Shown piece after piece: positions 24,706 through 36,944 of a stretch of DNA of 64,000 nt (its first letter is position 1; each line of letters starts with the position of its first letter). The stretch spans positions 10,784,744-10,848,743 of the forward strand of contig OX637393.1 in NCBI GenBank assembly GCA_951799425.1. The letters are read 5' to 3'. The notes under the pieces are model-generated. The model saw nothing but the letters and a program-made list of their open reading frames with translations. It ran no database searches and had not been told where the DNA came from. This DNA is from Ilex aquifolium. Its lineage: Eukaryota > Streptophyta > Magnoliopsida > Aquifoliales > Aquifoliaceae. Position numbers and translations under genes: made by a program.

Positions 24706-26378
24706 CTAGTTGAATTGTGATTGAAACTCCTCAATTATACTCTTGTCGACCTGGAAGGCCTTGGCCAGTATATCATCAGCAATGGGTGGGTTTGATCCAA
24801 ATACAGCATTAGCAATGGCAATTACACCGGGGTTCTCGCTGCTTAGAAACGCGATCACAACAGTATTTTCGTTGTTCACATTTTGTTGAAAGTGCACAAG
24901 CCCCATAGGAAAGACAAACACATCTCATTTTTGAAGGATCTTAGTGAAGGCCCGGTTTTCAGGGTCGGAAGTCACAAAACCAACACGGAGTCTGTCTTGT
25001 AACACTGTGACTATCTCAGTTGCTCGAGGGTGTCTATGGATAGGGACAACACCCCCTGGTGCAAAATCAACACGCACCATTGAGATGCCAAGAGTTTTTA
25101 GCCTAGGTATCTGATCCACGATGAGTCAATTTATGTTGGATCCAAGGGGGTTTGAAGTGTTGCCAGCAATATGAAGCCCACTATAGGAGAAATGATCAGC
25201 TTGTACATGCTTAGTGTCACGGGGTAACAACTCGTTTTTCTTTTGAGGCTACCTGTGAAGGCGTTGCCACTGCAACTAGCCACACAATCTCAAGAACAAG
25301 GACACAAACTCACACAAAGGCACACACGAATTTACTGGGACAACACTCTCAAACCTTATATATTGAACTCTTTACAATTTACAAGGAAACTCAAGCAAGA
25401 ACACTATCTGTCTACCAGAATGCCCAAGCACCCCTATTTATACAAGGAGTATGGCATATGACACCCCCATCTGACAAAGGGTTGTTACACACAATTTGCC
25501 CATTTCCTAGCAGACTTGGTCAGCAAGGTTGCTCTCTGTGCAACACGTGGCAGTCAGTTCCACTCATTCAGTAACTGATGTGGAACTGCCCCTTATCAGC
25601 ATGCACCTGGACCAGAATATGGCTAGGAACGCCCATAACTGCTTCCCACAGACTAAGCCTTGTTCAGCAACCGCCTTGACTAAGTCTCAGCATTAGCAAC
25701 TGCCCACATCCTCCTGGTCACATGCATTGAGCATTCATGTGCCAGCCATGTGCCCACATTCAGCAGTCAACCTTGCCTTACGAACCATTGTGCATGCTGG
25801 GTTCAACCCATGCCATGCAATTCGAAGCTATGCACCCACATTGCCTCAATTGAGCCCACCACGTGCTGCCATGCTCAGCCGGGTGGTCTCATGCTGCCAC
25901 AGTCCGCATCAATCTGTCGAACCACTTAGCCACATCACCTTGATTCCCTCTCATGGTGTGCCTTAGTGCAAGGTGCCACCAAGACCGCCATTATGAACCC
26001 AAGTCAGTTAGGGTGTGACACTTGGGGTCCAGGCAAACATGACCATTTACTCCTACTGCCATAATCAATGCAATAAGTTAGAAAGCAAAATAAAGTTTAA
26101 CATTGATTATATAATGAAATGTAACCGCGATAATATAAAATGATCGAAACTGACAACTAATAGCTCAAGCTTAAACTTTTGAATTCGGTTTGAATATATG
26201 AGCCCAAATTAGAACAATCTAAAAGTTAATGTCAAAGCAAAACATAGTCTTCTTTCAAGTCCTTACCTGAACTATAAAAATCCGCAACGCAGAAATCTTG
26301 CAAAGGACTAGGCTCAAAGGCAGTGGCAAATGTACAAATAATAGCTAGCAAACTCAATAACAGAATGGGATTTGCCAT
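24706..26378 (-). pseudogene. Germin-like protein pseudogene, copy 1
   Basis: Exon 1 (26267-26378) encodes a signal peptide, MANPILLLSLLAIICTFATA, followed by the germin-like FEPSPLQDFCVADF. The intron is 26056-26266. Exon 2 begins at 26055 (VNGHVCLD), is split by an 806-bp solo LTR, and resumes at 25214. The cupin motif HRHPRATE and the second motif MGLVHFQQN are present. Two premature TGA codons are visible against the intact copy: one replaces an Arg codon before LIVDQIP (near 25125), and one replaces the Gly codon of the KGD motif (near 24928). The gene cannot make a full protein. Exon lengths and splice positions match copies 2 and 3. Confidence 0.93.
25215..26020 (-). mobile_element. 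806-bp solo LTR inserted in GLP exon 2
   Basis: On the minus strand it begins TGTCACACCCTAACTG and ends CCCGTGACA. It is flanked by CTTAG (25210-25214) and CTTGG (26021-26025), a 5-bp duplication with one later change; the other GLP copies have CTTAG once. A TATA-like TATAAATAGGGG lies on the minus strand near 25440. It has no coding sequence, and the frame at 25727-25966 is incidental. It looks whole as a solo LTR. The family was not determined. Confidence 0.85.
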
Positions 26379-26452
26379 CTGGATCTCCTTGGTTGTAGAT
26401 ATTGTTAAAAGCTATTCACTTTGAGATGTGAAGAACTAGTGCTTGCATTAGC

Positions 26453-26464
26453 TATTTATATAGA
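26453..26464 (-). promoter_or_regulatory. TATA box of GLP copy 1
   Basis: On the minus strand CTATATAAATAG lies about 75-85 bp upstream of the start codon. The neighbouring block GTGCTTGCAT (plus strand, 26440-26450) is shared with the other copies. Confidence 0.6.
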
Positions 26465-27903
26465 TGGGGAAGTCCAAGGGCTGGCATGAAAATAGACGGA
26501 CAGAAACGGAGAGGGCTGGATAGAAAATAGTATATGGTTTAAAAGGAAAACTGCAGAAAGAAAGATAAATCTGTATAGGTGAATGACTTTTTTTCAAACA
26601 CACCAAAATCTTTCCCCTAAAATTGGACGGAAAAATATAAGAAAGATAAGCTTATGTATCAAAATAAAGATCATATCCCTTAACACAGATATTCTATTTT
26701 TCTCTTGGGTAAGTATGTTAGTCCGTTTCCTTCCATTTTTTATTAATAACAAGAGTATTGTTCTTGGGATCTAAAAAATTGGTATAAATTGCTGAAATAA
26801 TAATATTACAACTGATAGAATCTTAATGAAGAAGTCTAACAGTTACGATCACAACAATACTATTAGACTGTGCGTTACAGCTATTGCATGAAATAATCTT
26901 GTACTCGGTAGATAGAACCATGCCGAAACAATCACAACAAAGGGAATAGTGGGCTATAAGGTGGCTCGTCTGAAATGTTGTATCTTGGTTTTGGACATTA
27001 TTGGTGGTTTACATTCCTAACGGCAATCAAGTTTGAGATTGTCAAATTGTATGATGAGTAATAGATTTAGAAATCGAGCAATATTACATAGATTTAAAAT
27101 GTTCATTTAATTTGCTGAGTTAATCAATCACTCTTATTAATGTAATTGTAGGTCTCAGTATTTATTAAAACTTACAACTTATTTAATAATTGTGATTTAT
27201 TAAGTCAACAAATCAAGTTATTGGGCTTGTTTGAAACTAGCTTAAATAAGTAACTTTTAATGGTTTTGGAGTAAAATAATTGTGATTTAGTAAATCAAGT
27301 CCATTTGGATATTGATTTTTTTACCAGTTATGCAGTAGTTTTTGGACCCAAAAAGACTTAATTAGGCTGATCCAAAAAACTGATTTTATAAATTTTTTTC
27401 TGCCTTTTTAGAGTTTTGTGGTAGGTCACACATAATTTTTTAGTTTATTATATTCATAAAATATTATTAGTGATGTTAAAAAATTTAAAATTCATATTTT
27501 GGGAACTATTATGCATAATCTATACATATATGTAATTATTTTTTTATTTTGATACAAACGGACTTTTTCAAATTTTCTAGTTTTTTAAATAACACTTCAA
27601 ATTTGAGGGACTTTTTTAACTCTGACTTTTTTGCGAAACTTTTCAAACGGTAATTTTTCACCTAAAAAAAGGCAGCTCCAAATAGGCCCATTATTTTAAG
27701 TCTAAGAAGCATTTTCCTTCAAAATTAACCTAATTTGTTGACCTAATAAAGTAGCAATAACATAGCGCAATAATATTATTATGACAGTAACTGTTGAACT
27801 TTTTCATTCACACTTTATTACTTGACACATCATTATATCCGCAAATTTTCTTAATTTTTTATGTTCCACTACCATTACTCTTATATAATATTTGTCACTG
27901 ATC
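26465..27903. other. Upstream region of GLP copy 1, no other gene
   Basis: AT-rich. The part 26935-27060 resembles 41740-41880 and, less closely, 41035-41105: all share a block ending GTCAAATTGTAT. These are probably duplicated upstream flanks. No coding region or RNA gene was recognised. Confidence 0.5.
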
Positions 27904-28045
27904 TGATTTGAATTTGAACAAAGTTGGCCATGTACTTGGTCAATAAGTGAGTCCAAACATAATAGTCTGATTTGAATTTGAACATACATGGCCATGTCCT
28001 TGGTCAATAAGTGAGTCCAAACATAATAGCCTGATTTGAATTTGA
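27904..28045. repeat. 64-bp minisatellite, left part
   Basis: Units start TGATTTGAATTTGAAC at 27904, 27968 and 28032, exactly 64 bp apart, and contain GGCCATGT-CTTGGTCAA. The third unit is cut by the foldback element at 28046 and resumes at 40495. Confidence 0.92.
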
Positions 28046-28059
28046 GGAGCAGACTACAG

Positions 28060-29080
28060 TATCGAAATGAAATATTTTAGAACTATACCATAAGTTGTGA
28101 TTAAAACAATTGATGGCAAAATTACAATATTAGTGGTAAATTTATAATAATAGTGGATAAAATTACAGCATTAGTGAAAATTTTACAACAGTAATGAGCA
28201 AAATTACCACAATAGAGGTTAAAATTACAACATCAGTGAAAAATTTACAACAATAACTAGTAAAATTACAACATCAATGGACAATTTATTACAGTAATTG
28301 GCAAAATTACTACAATAGTGGGCAAACTTTTACCACCTTTTGAAATACAAGAACTATATTATGTGGGTTTATGATCGATCACTAATATTAAGTGATCGAT
28401 CAAGTAGTTGCACATTAAGGACAAAATCACAACATTAATGAAAAATTTACAACAATAGTGGACAAAATTACAATATTAATGAAAAATTTATTATAGTAAT
28501 GGGCAAAATTATTATAATAGTGGGCAAACTTTAACCACCATTTGAAGTATCATAACTATATTCAATGAGTTTGTGATCGATCGCTAATATTGACTGATCG
28601 ATCAAGTAGTTGCACATCAAGGGTAAAATTACAACATCAGTGAAAAATTTACTACAGTAATGTACAAAATTACAACATTAGAGGAAAATTTACAACAGTA
28701 GTGGATAAAATTACCACAATAGTGAAAAAATTACAATATCAGTAAAAACTTTATAACAATAGTGGATAAGATTACAACATCAGTGAAAACTTTATTTTAA
28801 TAATAGATAAAATTACTATAATAGTGGGAAAAATTTAACCAATATACTAGTAAAACTTTAACCAATATTGATAAACAGTCGTAATATTAATCAGAACAGT
28901 TGTAAATTAACCTCAAAACTTGTAAATTTATCCATAATTATTGTAAATTGACCCCTCAAAAGTGGTAAATCTGCCCTTAATTATGGTAAATTGCGCACAA
29001 TTTTGCTAAATCTCACTCTATTGACTTGTGATCGATCATATACATTTGTGATCGATCACAAGCTTACTGTTTTTCAAAAA
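28060..29080. repeat. Left outer array of the foldback element
   Basis: Degenerate units of about 17-20 bp alternate between AAAATTACAACAT-like and AATTTACAACAATAGTGG-like forms. Two copies of a GATCGATCACTAATATT block occur near 28373 and 28576, and palindromic TGATCGATCA sites recur to 29060. Confidence 0.8.
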
Positions 29081-29765
29081 GTTTTGGGGGAGACTACTTC
29101 AACTTTGCGATAGATCACAAGATCTTATGATAAAAAAATAATAATAATTGCGACATACTCCAAATAATAATAATTGGGATAGATCACAAAATTCACTTTC
29201 ACCAAATTAATAAAAAAATACCTTTAATTTTATTTCTAAATTTTGATTTCATTAAATTAACACCAAATTGACCAACTATTTTAGTAAATAAACATTAAAA
29301 TTCATGAATTTAATGACTGTCAATTTTATCAAATTAACATTGAAATTCCAAATTTTAAAATTTAATTTCATCCAAATAAATACCAAAGTAATATTCGATG
29401 AAATTAAATTTTAAATTTGATTTCTATATTTAAGTTTCCAAATTTGAATGAGGAAAACCATTTTTTTGGGGAGACTAGTGCAACTTTGCGATAGATCACA
29501 AGCTTTTCGGATAGATCACAAACATTTTGAATAGAAAAAATAATAATAATTTTGATATATTCCAAATAATGCTAGAAGCACCAAAAAGCTGCAACATTCG
29601 AATTAATATTTTATTTTATCAAAATAAAACCGAATAATAGTTCAATTTCGTCAATTCAAAATTCACTTTCACCAAATTTAATACAAATTAACCTTTAATT
29701 TTATTTATTAAGCTTTGATTTCATAAAATTAACACCAAATTGACTGCCTATTTTATTAAATAAAC

Positions 29766-30889
29766 ATTGTGAGATTTTTTCCAGTTCAGATGATAATCCT
29801 GACTATGGTATTAAAGATTCTTTGGAAGAAGCTTCCATTGATTATGGTCCATGTTATGATTGTTTGCACAAGCCAACGTTTGTTACCAAGCAAATGACGG
29901 AGGCAGTTCATAAGCGAGTCCACAGTCAAACGGAATTTAATCCAGAAATGTCTAGGGATGAGATCATCAGGCATTGAAATCAAATGGCATTTTTTCAAAA
30001 GATGACTATCAAAAAGCCGGTTGTTCATGTAAACACAAGAGGTTTTTTTTCTGATGGAGAGGAGGATGTTTTAACGTCTACATTTGATTATGAATCTTTT
30101 ATGGCTACGTCCAAAAGATTGCTGAGAAGACTCAATATTGTAGAGGAGAAAAGAAAACAAAAAGAGGAGAGTCTAGCTACTTTGGCATTGGAATTGTATA
30201 ATGTTCTAGTTAGGGAAGAATCTTCGAGGATGATGACAAGGTCCAAATCCAAATCCATGCTAGCGTTCAAAATTCCAAAGGAGAATAATAGATATGGATT
30301 CAGGCACTAATGGAGCTGATCAAGCATGATTCTGGACAGAAATACTGGGTTCTTTTGAGGCCGATTCTTTCCTTGCTCAGCAGATTAAGTTTTCAAAATT
30401 TAAGGAGATGATTCAGTTAAGGATTTGCTGCCTTTCTATACTCGAAGGATTCCTTCGGTTTTATACTTCTACAGCTGGACTTCTTTTATCAGCGGGACTC
30501 TTTGATAGGGATTTTAGCTGATTTCCTAAATCAGCCAAAGGAGAGTAATTAAGGGAGGACTTTAAGGGATAAAAACCTAAGATGGAATGGTGGAGATAAG
30601 GTATTAGCTAACAGACCCAAATTCTAGCGAAGGACACTATCTTGGATGTGGAAAATCTATGAAGTTCCCATTTTTAGTGGACGAGGGACTATTTCTAGGA
30701 TATGGGAAGCAATTTTAAATTGGAACTCTCATGTCATTGCTTCATTTTTATCTTTCATTTTATTTTTATTTCTTTTTTGCTACTGAATAGATTTTGTTAT
30801 TTTATGTAAAAGGGCTAGGTTTATGTCCTCCCCTCATTGTCATTAATAAATATTTGCCCAAATTGGGCACAACTTAAAAAAAAAAAAAT
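29766..30889 (+). mobile_element. Poly(A)-ended insertion of unknown family
   Basis: The AT-rich array is interrupted by 1.1 kb of more complex sequence ending in about 13 A residues at 30876-30888, preceded by an AATAAATATTTGCCC-like end typical of LINE 3' ends. An open frame at 29984-30310 (108 codons), preceded in another frame by a Cys-containing stretch, has a Lys/Arg/Glu-rich helix-like segment and MMTRSKSK but no domain I recognise. It could be a truncated LINE or a retrocopy. I did not find a clear target duplication. Confidence 0.5.
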
Positions 30890-32335
30890 TTGAATTTAAT
30901 GTTTATTTTCATCCAATTCATCAAATTAACATTCAATTTCATCAATTTAAAATTCATATTCATCAGATGAATACTTAATTCACCTTTAATTTTATTTATT
31001 AAAATTCAATTTCATCCAAATAAAACCAAATTGACTGTCAACTTTATCAAATTAACATTGAAATTCAAAAATTTAAAATTTAATTTCATCTAAATAAACA
31101 CCAAATTGACATTTAATTCATTCAATTACAATTAAATTTCATCAAATTAAAAATAAATTAGCCTCCAATTTAATTTATTTATAGTTTCATAAATTTAACA
31201 CCATAAACACAACCAATTTTATCAAATTAACATAAATTTTATGAATTTAACATTCAATTTCATTCAATTGAAATCCAATTCATTAAATCAACACTAAATT
31301 AACATTCGATATCATCTATTCAAAATTTAATTTCATCAAATTAATATCAAATTCACTATCAACTTTATTTCTTAAAATCCAATTTTAATTGACCATTATT
31401 TTTAACATGTCAAAATTCAATTTCATCAAATTGATATCAAATTCACCTTCAATTTTACTTATTAAAATTCAATTTCATCAAATTAATATCAAATCGACAG
31501 ACAATTTTATCAAGTTAACAGTCAATTGCATCCAATTTGATGACCAATTCATTAAATCAACACTAAATTAACAATCGATTTCATTAAATCAACACCAAAT
31601 TAATTTTCAATTTTATCACATTAATATCAAAATTCATCAAATTGACAACCAATTTCATCCGATTAAGATTCAATTCATTAAATCAACATAAATTAATATT
31701 CGATTTCATCAGTAAAAAAATAATTTCTTCAAATTAACACGAAATTAATCTTCAATTTTATTTTTTACAATTCAATTTCATAAAATTAACACCAAATTGA
31801 CATTCAATTTTATTAAATTAACATTAACATTCATGAATTCGACATTCAATTTCATCCAATTAAGATCTAATTCATCAAATAAACACCAAATTAATATTTA
31901 ATTTCATCAATTCAAAATTCAATTTCACAAAAACCAAGAATCAAATGTTAAATTGATTATTTTTTGTGATAATTTGATAAATTGAATGTTAGTTGGATGA
32001 AACTAAATGTTAATTTGATAAATTTATTGTTAATTGTATGAAATTGAATGTCAATTTGATGAATTGAATATTAATTTGAAGAAATTTAAGGTCATTTTGA
32101 ATGTATATCAGATGAATTAAATGTTAATGGAATTAAATTGAATGCAAATTTAGTAGAATTGAAGGTTAAATTACGAAATTTGATGATAATTTGATGAATT
32201 GAATATTAGTTGGATTAAATTTAATGTATAATCTATGAATTAGAATTTAATGCAATTGAATGTCAAACTGATTATTTAATTGTTAATGGGATGGAATTGA
32301 ACATGAATCTAATGTTAGTTTTGTATATTGAATAA
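30890..32335. repeat. Inner arrays and centre of the foldback element
   Basis: From 30890 to about 31930 degenerate units such as TCATCAAATTAACACC repeat on the plus strand. From about 31960 the inverted form GATGAATTGAATGTTAATT takes over. The change of strand marks the centre of the palindrome. The 60-residue frame at 31389-31571 is a translation of the repeat. Confidence 0.75.
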
Positions 32336-33189
32336 TTTTTTTTTTTTTTTTGGTATGAGAGAATTTTATTGATTTAAAGATTAAATTACACCTAGTTAGG
32401 GGGACGTATGTACCTTACCCCTCAATGCAATCTAATTACAATAAATAGGAATAAAAAATTCTAATGCATGAGTTATATGGAAAATTACTCAAAACATAAT
32501 ACTAGAAAGCATAATTTCCTAAAGAACTTATATCCTCCACATTGCAGCCTCTAGATGATTTGAAAGCCCAGCTGATAGATTCCTTGTAGTAAGCACCAAA
32601 CATTTGGATAATGACCGAAGGACACAAAATTGAAAGAGTCCAATACAGTTGGAGACCAGAGTCCAGTTGCAGCAAAAGAATCCAGCTTAAGCAGACTGCT
32701 GAGCTAGTGAAACGCTATCTGCTGCCTTGTAAACAGCCCAATTGAAAAGTAGAACAGGAAAGTGTAGACTCCAGCTGTTTGAATAGTCCAGCTGAAGCAA
32801 ATCCAGCAGTTGAAGTGTGCATCTGAAACAGATGAGCCCAGACAAAGCAGAAGTCTAATTGATGAAGGAGACCATCAGACATGAACAGTCACGTGAACAG
32901 TGTCGTGATACTCCAGCTCAAGCAGGAAACCCAGCTGAAAACATGTGATAGAATCCATAAACTGACGACCTTAAACGTGCTGCCTCTCCAAAAATCTAGC
33001 TGCCTAACAGCACCAACCAAAAAGATAAGATAATTTAATTTGAAATCCAAAAGAAATCCTTGCTGCACACTGCTGTCATCGTTTAACGGTCAGATTCCTG
33101 CGAATGACACTAACACTTTCTTTTCTTTTTTTTATAAACTTTGCTGCCTTATTAATATGCGAGTCCTCCAATTCAATAGAAAAGGAGAG

Positions 33190-36100
33190 CTATAGTCTAG
33201 TGACATAGGTTTTTTTCCTGGGAGTCTTGAGTTGTTGAGCATCATGCAATAACAAAAGTCTAGCAGAAAAGGGGAGATCTTCTGAAGAAGAATAAGTCGA
33301 AGAAACACCTTGCCCTCCAATATTAGCCAAAGAGTCAGCTATTGCATTACCTTCCCTGTATGTGTGGACTAACTTGTATTTGAACTTTCGGAGAAGAGAG
33401 AAAATTAAGTGAGAAAGAGACCTGAACTTCCACCCATTTAGAATACCAGAGTTTACCTGGTCCACAAGAGTCTGAGAATCAGATTCAATAACAAGAGGAT
33501 ATACCTCTAACCCAAATTGCAACACCAATCATAAACCATCCAATAGCGCCCTCAGTTCAGCCTCCATATTCGTACAAACTCCATAAAAGTATGAACCAGT
33601 AAGAATAAACTGACCCTAGTGATTCCTTAGGACAGCTCCTCCTCCAGACAATCCTGGATTCCCCTTAGAGGAACCATCAATGTTCAATTTAATCAATCCC
33701 TCAGAAGGCAAAGACCAGCTTATCCATTTAACTTGAATAGAAATCTGGAAATAAGAGTAAACATTAAGAGCAGCAAGCATCTCCTTCTCTGTTGGAGAAT
33801 CCAAAATCTTAGGTCTGATACAATACGCTTCCAGTCTCCAAATATGCATAACAATCATAAAGAGCGAAGATGGGGGTTGCCTATAATCTTCAAACAGTCT
33901 TCTACATCTTTCTTTCCATATAACCCAATAAACCAGCAAGGAGATGCTTCTTAGCAAAGCTTGACTTAGGGAGTCCTTCTTATAGATTCTAGCTAGCCTC
34001 ATCAGTCTTGTCATAGGCTCCTCATGAACAACAAGTTGAAAGCCCAAAACCGCTGAAATTTTATTCCATAATGAACTAGCATATCTACAATCAATGAAAA
34101 GATGAGTGGGAGTTTCTGATGCATTGCAGCACATAACACACCTACTGACCAATGAGACTCCACCTTTTTGGAAAGTTAAGTCCATGGGAAGAATTCCCCT
34201 CATTAGTTTCCAGCACATCAACTGAGCACTTGGGGGGGCAGCTTGTTTCCAAATCAATGCAGCCTGGGGATTTAACTGGTCATGCTGCCTGACAAGATCC
34301 CAGGCAGATTTAATACTAAAATTACCAAGAGTAGTGTGCTTCCAGATTAACACATCATCATCAGCAGAGAAAACTATCTGAGTGTCATAAACCTCGAGTA
34401 AGCTAAGCATCCAAGTGTTGTCTAACACCATCAAGAAACCAGGAACCATTAACAAATAATTTAGAAAGTTTGGGATAAAATAATGGAGTGACAGAGTTCC
34501 TCAAAATCAAAGGCCCCATACCAGCCCAGTTGTCACACCAGAAATCAATAGAATTGCCATTTCCAACTAGTTTCTGAGAGTTAGAAGTAATGATTTCGAA
34601 AAAAGGTGTTAGAGATGTAAATGCTCTAGAGCGACTACGTCCTTGATTCCTTAGAAGATGCTGTTGTTTAAGATATTTGGTAGCAAAAAGAGAAGACCAT
34701 AAAGAGGTACCTTGTAACAATTGCCAAATTAACCTACTTCATTCTGAAAGACTTTTGCACATCCTCAAACTTTCTAATACCCAGACCCCCTTCTTCTTTT
34801 GGCTTAGTTATCCTATCCCAAGAACACCAATGACGTTTCTTAACACCTAATTTTGCCGACCAAAGAAAAGAAGCCATAATTGAGTTTAGTCTGGCTATGA
34901 TTCCTTTTGGCAGATTTAGAGAAGCTAACAAATGGACTGGTATCGAGGTCAGAACAGATTGAATGAGTACAATTCTACCCATGTTCGATAGAAGCTTTGA
35001 GTACCATCCTTCCAATCTAGCTTGAAACTTCCCCACCAACTCCTCAAAATATCTCAGCTTCACCCTCCCTTTAATGATAGGACACCCCAAATAGAAAAGG
35101 GGACAAGCTCTTAAAGGAATATTCGCAACTCGAGATAACCTATGCCTCCTTGGAGCAGAGATTTTAGAAGAGCAATAAAGAGAGCTCTTGTCTTTATTTA
35201 CTTTTTGCCCAGAAGATGCTTCATATCTTGCCACGAACTTTAAGAGATTCTGCATAGAACTTTTATTCTCTTTAAGGAAAATAAGAGTTTCATCAGCAAA
35301 TAATAAGTGAGAAAGAAGTTGGGAGGCCCTCCCTGTGTGAAAACCTTTAATAAGACCATGTTGAAATTGAGCCCGCAATCCTCTGCTTAAGACTTCCTCC
35401 GCAAGAATGAAGAGAAAGGGAGACAAAGGATCACCTTGTCTTAACCCTTTAGAGGTGGAGAAGAAACCATGACGAACACCATTAAGAACCACAGAGATGT
35501 GCTGGTTTCGAAAACAGTTTGAAACTATGTCCACAAAACCTTGAGAAAAACCAAATCTTTTAAGAACCTCCTTTAAGAAATCTCATTCCATTTGATCAAA
35601 TGGCTTCATCATGTCAAGCTTTAATATAACGTTCCCCGCCTCTACCTTCCTGTCCAGCTCATTAACCATAAATTGAGCTATTGAAATACTATCCCCAATG
35701 CTCCTTCCCAAGACAAAGTCATGCTGCTCCTTGGAAATAAGTTTGGGAAGAATATTACTTAGTCTACTAGACAGTATCTTTGTGAATGTTTTATATAAAA
35801 AATTGCATAGGCTAATTGGTCTGAACTTTCTGATTGCTTTCCCCTTTGCAATGGCATGATAAAGCTTTGTGTTCCTTTCCCCCTCCATAGACCACTTGAT
35901 ATTTGCTTTTTGCTTCCAAAAGATCTCCTCCATTCTAAGATAGTCTTCCAAGTCTTTCCTTGCTTTAATCATATTCTGATGATTAGTTTTAGACGCATTC
36001 ATCTCAACCTCCTGTTTAGCTTGCAAAAGTAGCGCCTCGTGCCTCTTGACATTTTCAAGGATATTTCCAAAGGTGTTAACATTCCATTTCTTCAATTCCC

Positions 36101-36944
36101 CTTTTAAATGCTTGAGATTCTGGAAGACATTCTGAATAGGATTTGAAGAGAAAGAACCAGACCAATTGGATTGTACTAAGGGCAGAAAACCAGCATGTTC
36201 AACCCACATGTCCAGAAACTTAAAATAACTAATCCTTCTAGTAGCAGCATAATCTGAAATTTTAATGATCAGAGGTGAATGATCAGATCCTCCTCTTGCA
36301 GCATGCACCACCTCTGTACTTTGAAATTTGTCTCCCCAATCAACATTAACAAGAGCCCTGTCCAATCTCTGCCACATACGAGTCATATCATGGTGGTTAT
36401 TACACCATGTAAAGGGAGAGCCTGTAAATCCACATTCCAGCAGACCCAAAGAATTAATAAAGCCAATAAATTCTGACATGATGGAGAAACTAGGAGGCGA
36501 GCCTCCTTTCCTTTCAGAAGAGGATACAATGGTGTTAAAATCCCCAACAATCATCCAAGGATCAAAATATAAATTGAGACTGAGTAAATGTGACCATAGA
36601 GGCCTTCTGAGTATGTGATCACACTTTGCACAAACAAAAGAGACATGCAATTTATCCAACCCCATAAAAGTAACTTCCATAGTTAAGACTTGTTCATGAA
36701 CAACAACAACTTGCACCTGCATTCTATAATCCCAGAGTATCCAGATGTGCTTTTCTGAGAGTGGATTAGCAAGAAATGAAGAAAACCCCAAACTATTACA
36801 TAACATCTGCAACTTGGATGAATTTAATTTAGGCTCCAAAATAGACACCAAGCTAACATCATGTAGCTTAATTAGTTTCTTTAGTCTCTTTCTAGAGGAT
36901 TCTTTATTAGCTCCCCTCACATTCCAACTAATTAGATTAATCAT
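33190..36944 (-). pseudogene. LINE ORF2: endonuclease, reverse transcriptase, RNase H
   Basis: Starts MINLISWNVRGANK, the endonuclease N-terminus; GSDHSPL near 36275 closes that domain. The endonuclease part is followed directly by KFRPISLC of the reverse transcriptase, without the usual linker and first RT segments, so an internal deletion is likely near 35830. The polymerase box reads LLFADETLIF (near 35290) instead of FADD, changing the second catalytic aspartate. A zf-RVT region (about 34300-34050) and RNase H (LNIDGSSKGNPG near 33680) follow. Other lesions are a TGA near 35583, a one-base frameshift near 34735, a second frameshift near 34430, and stops near 33616 and 33530. Confidence 0.85.

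Noticed and set aside
25727-25966. 79-codon open frame with several Cys and His
   Set aside because: It lies wholly within the solo LTR and has no domain or codon pattern of a gene.
28060-29080. CRISPR-like array
   Set aside because: Units are degenerate, of variable spacing and part of an inverted structure in a plant genome.
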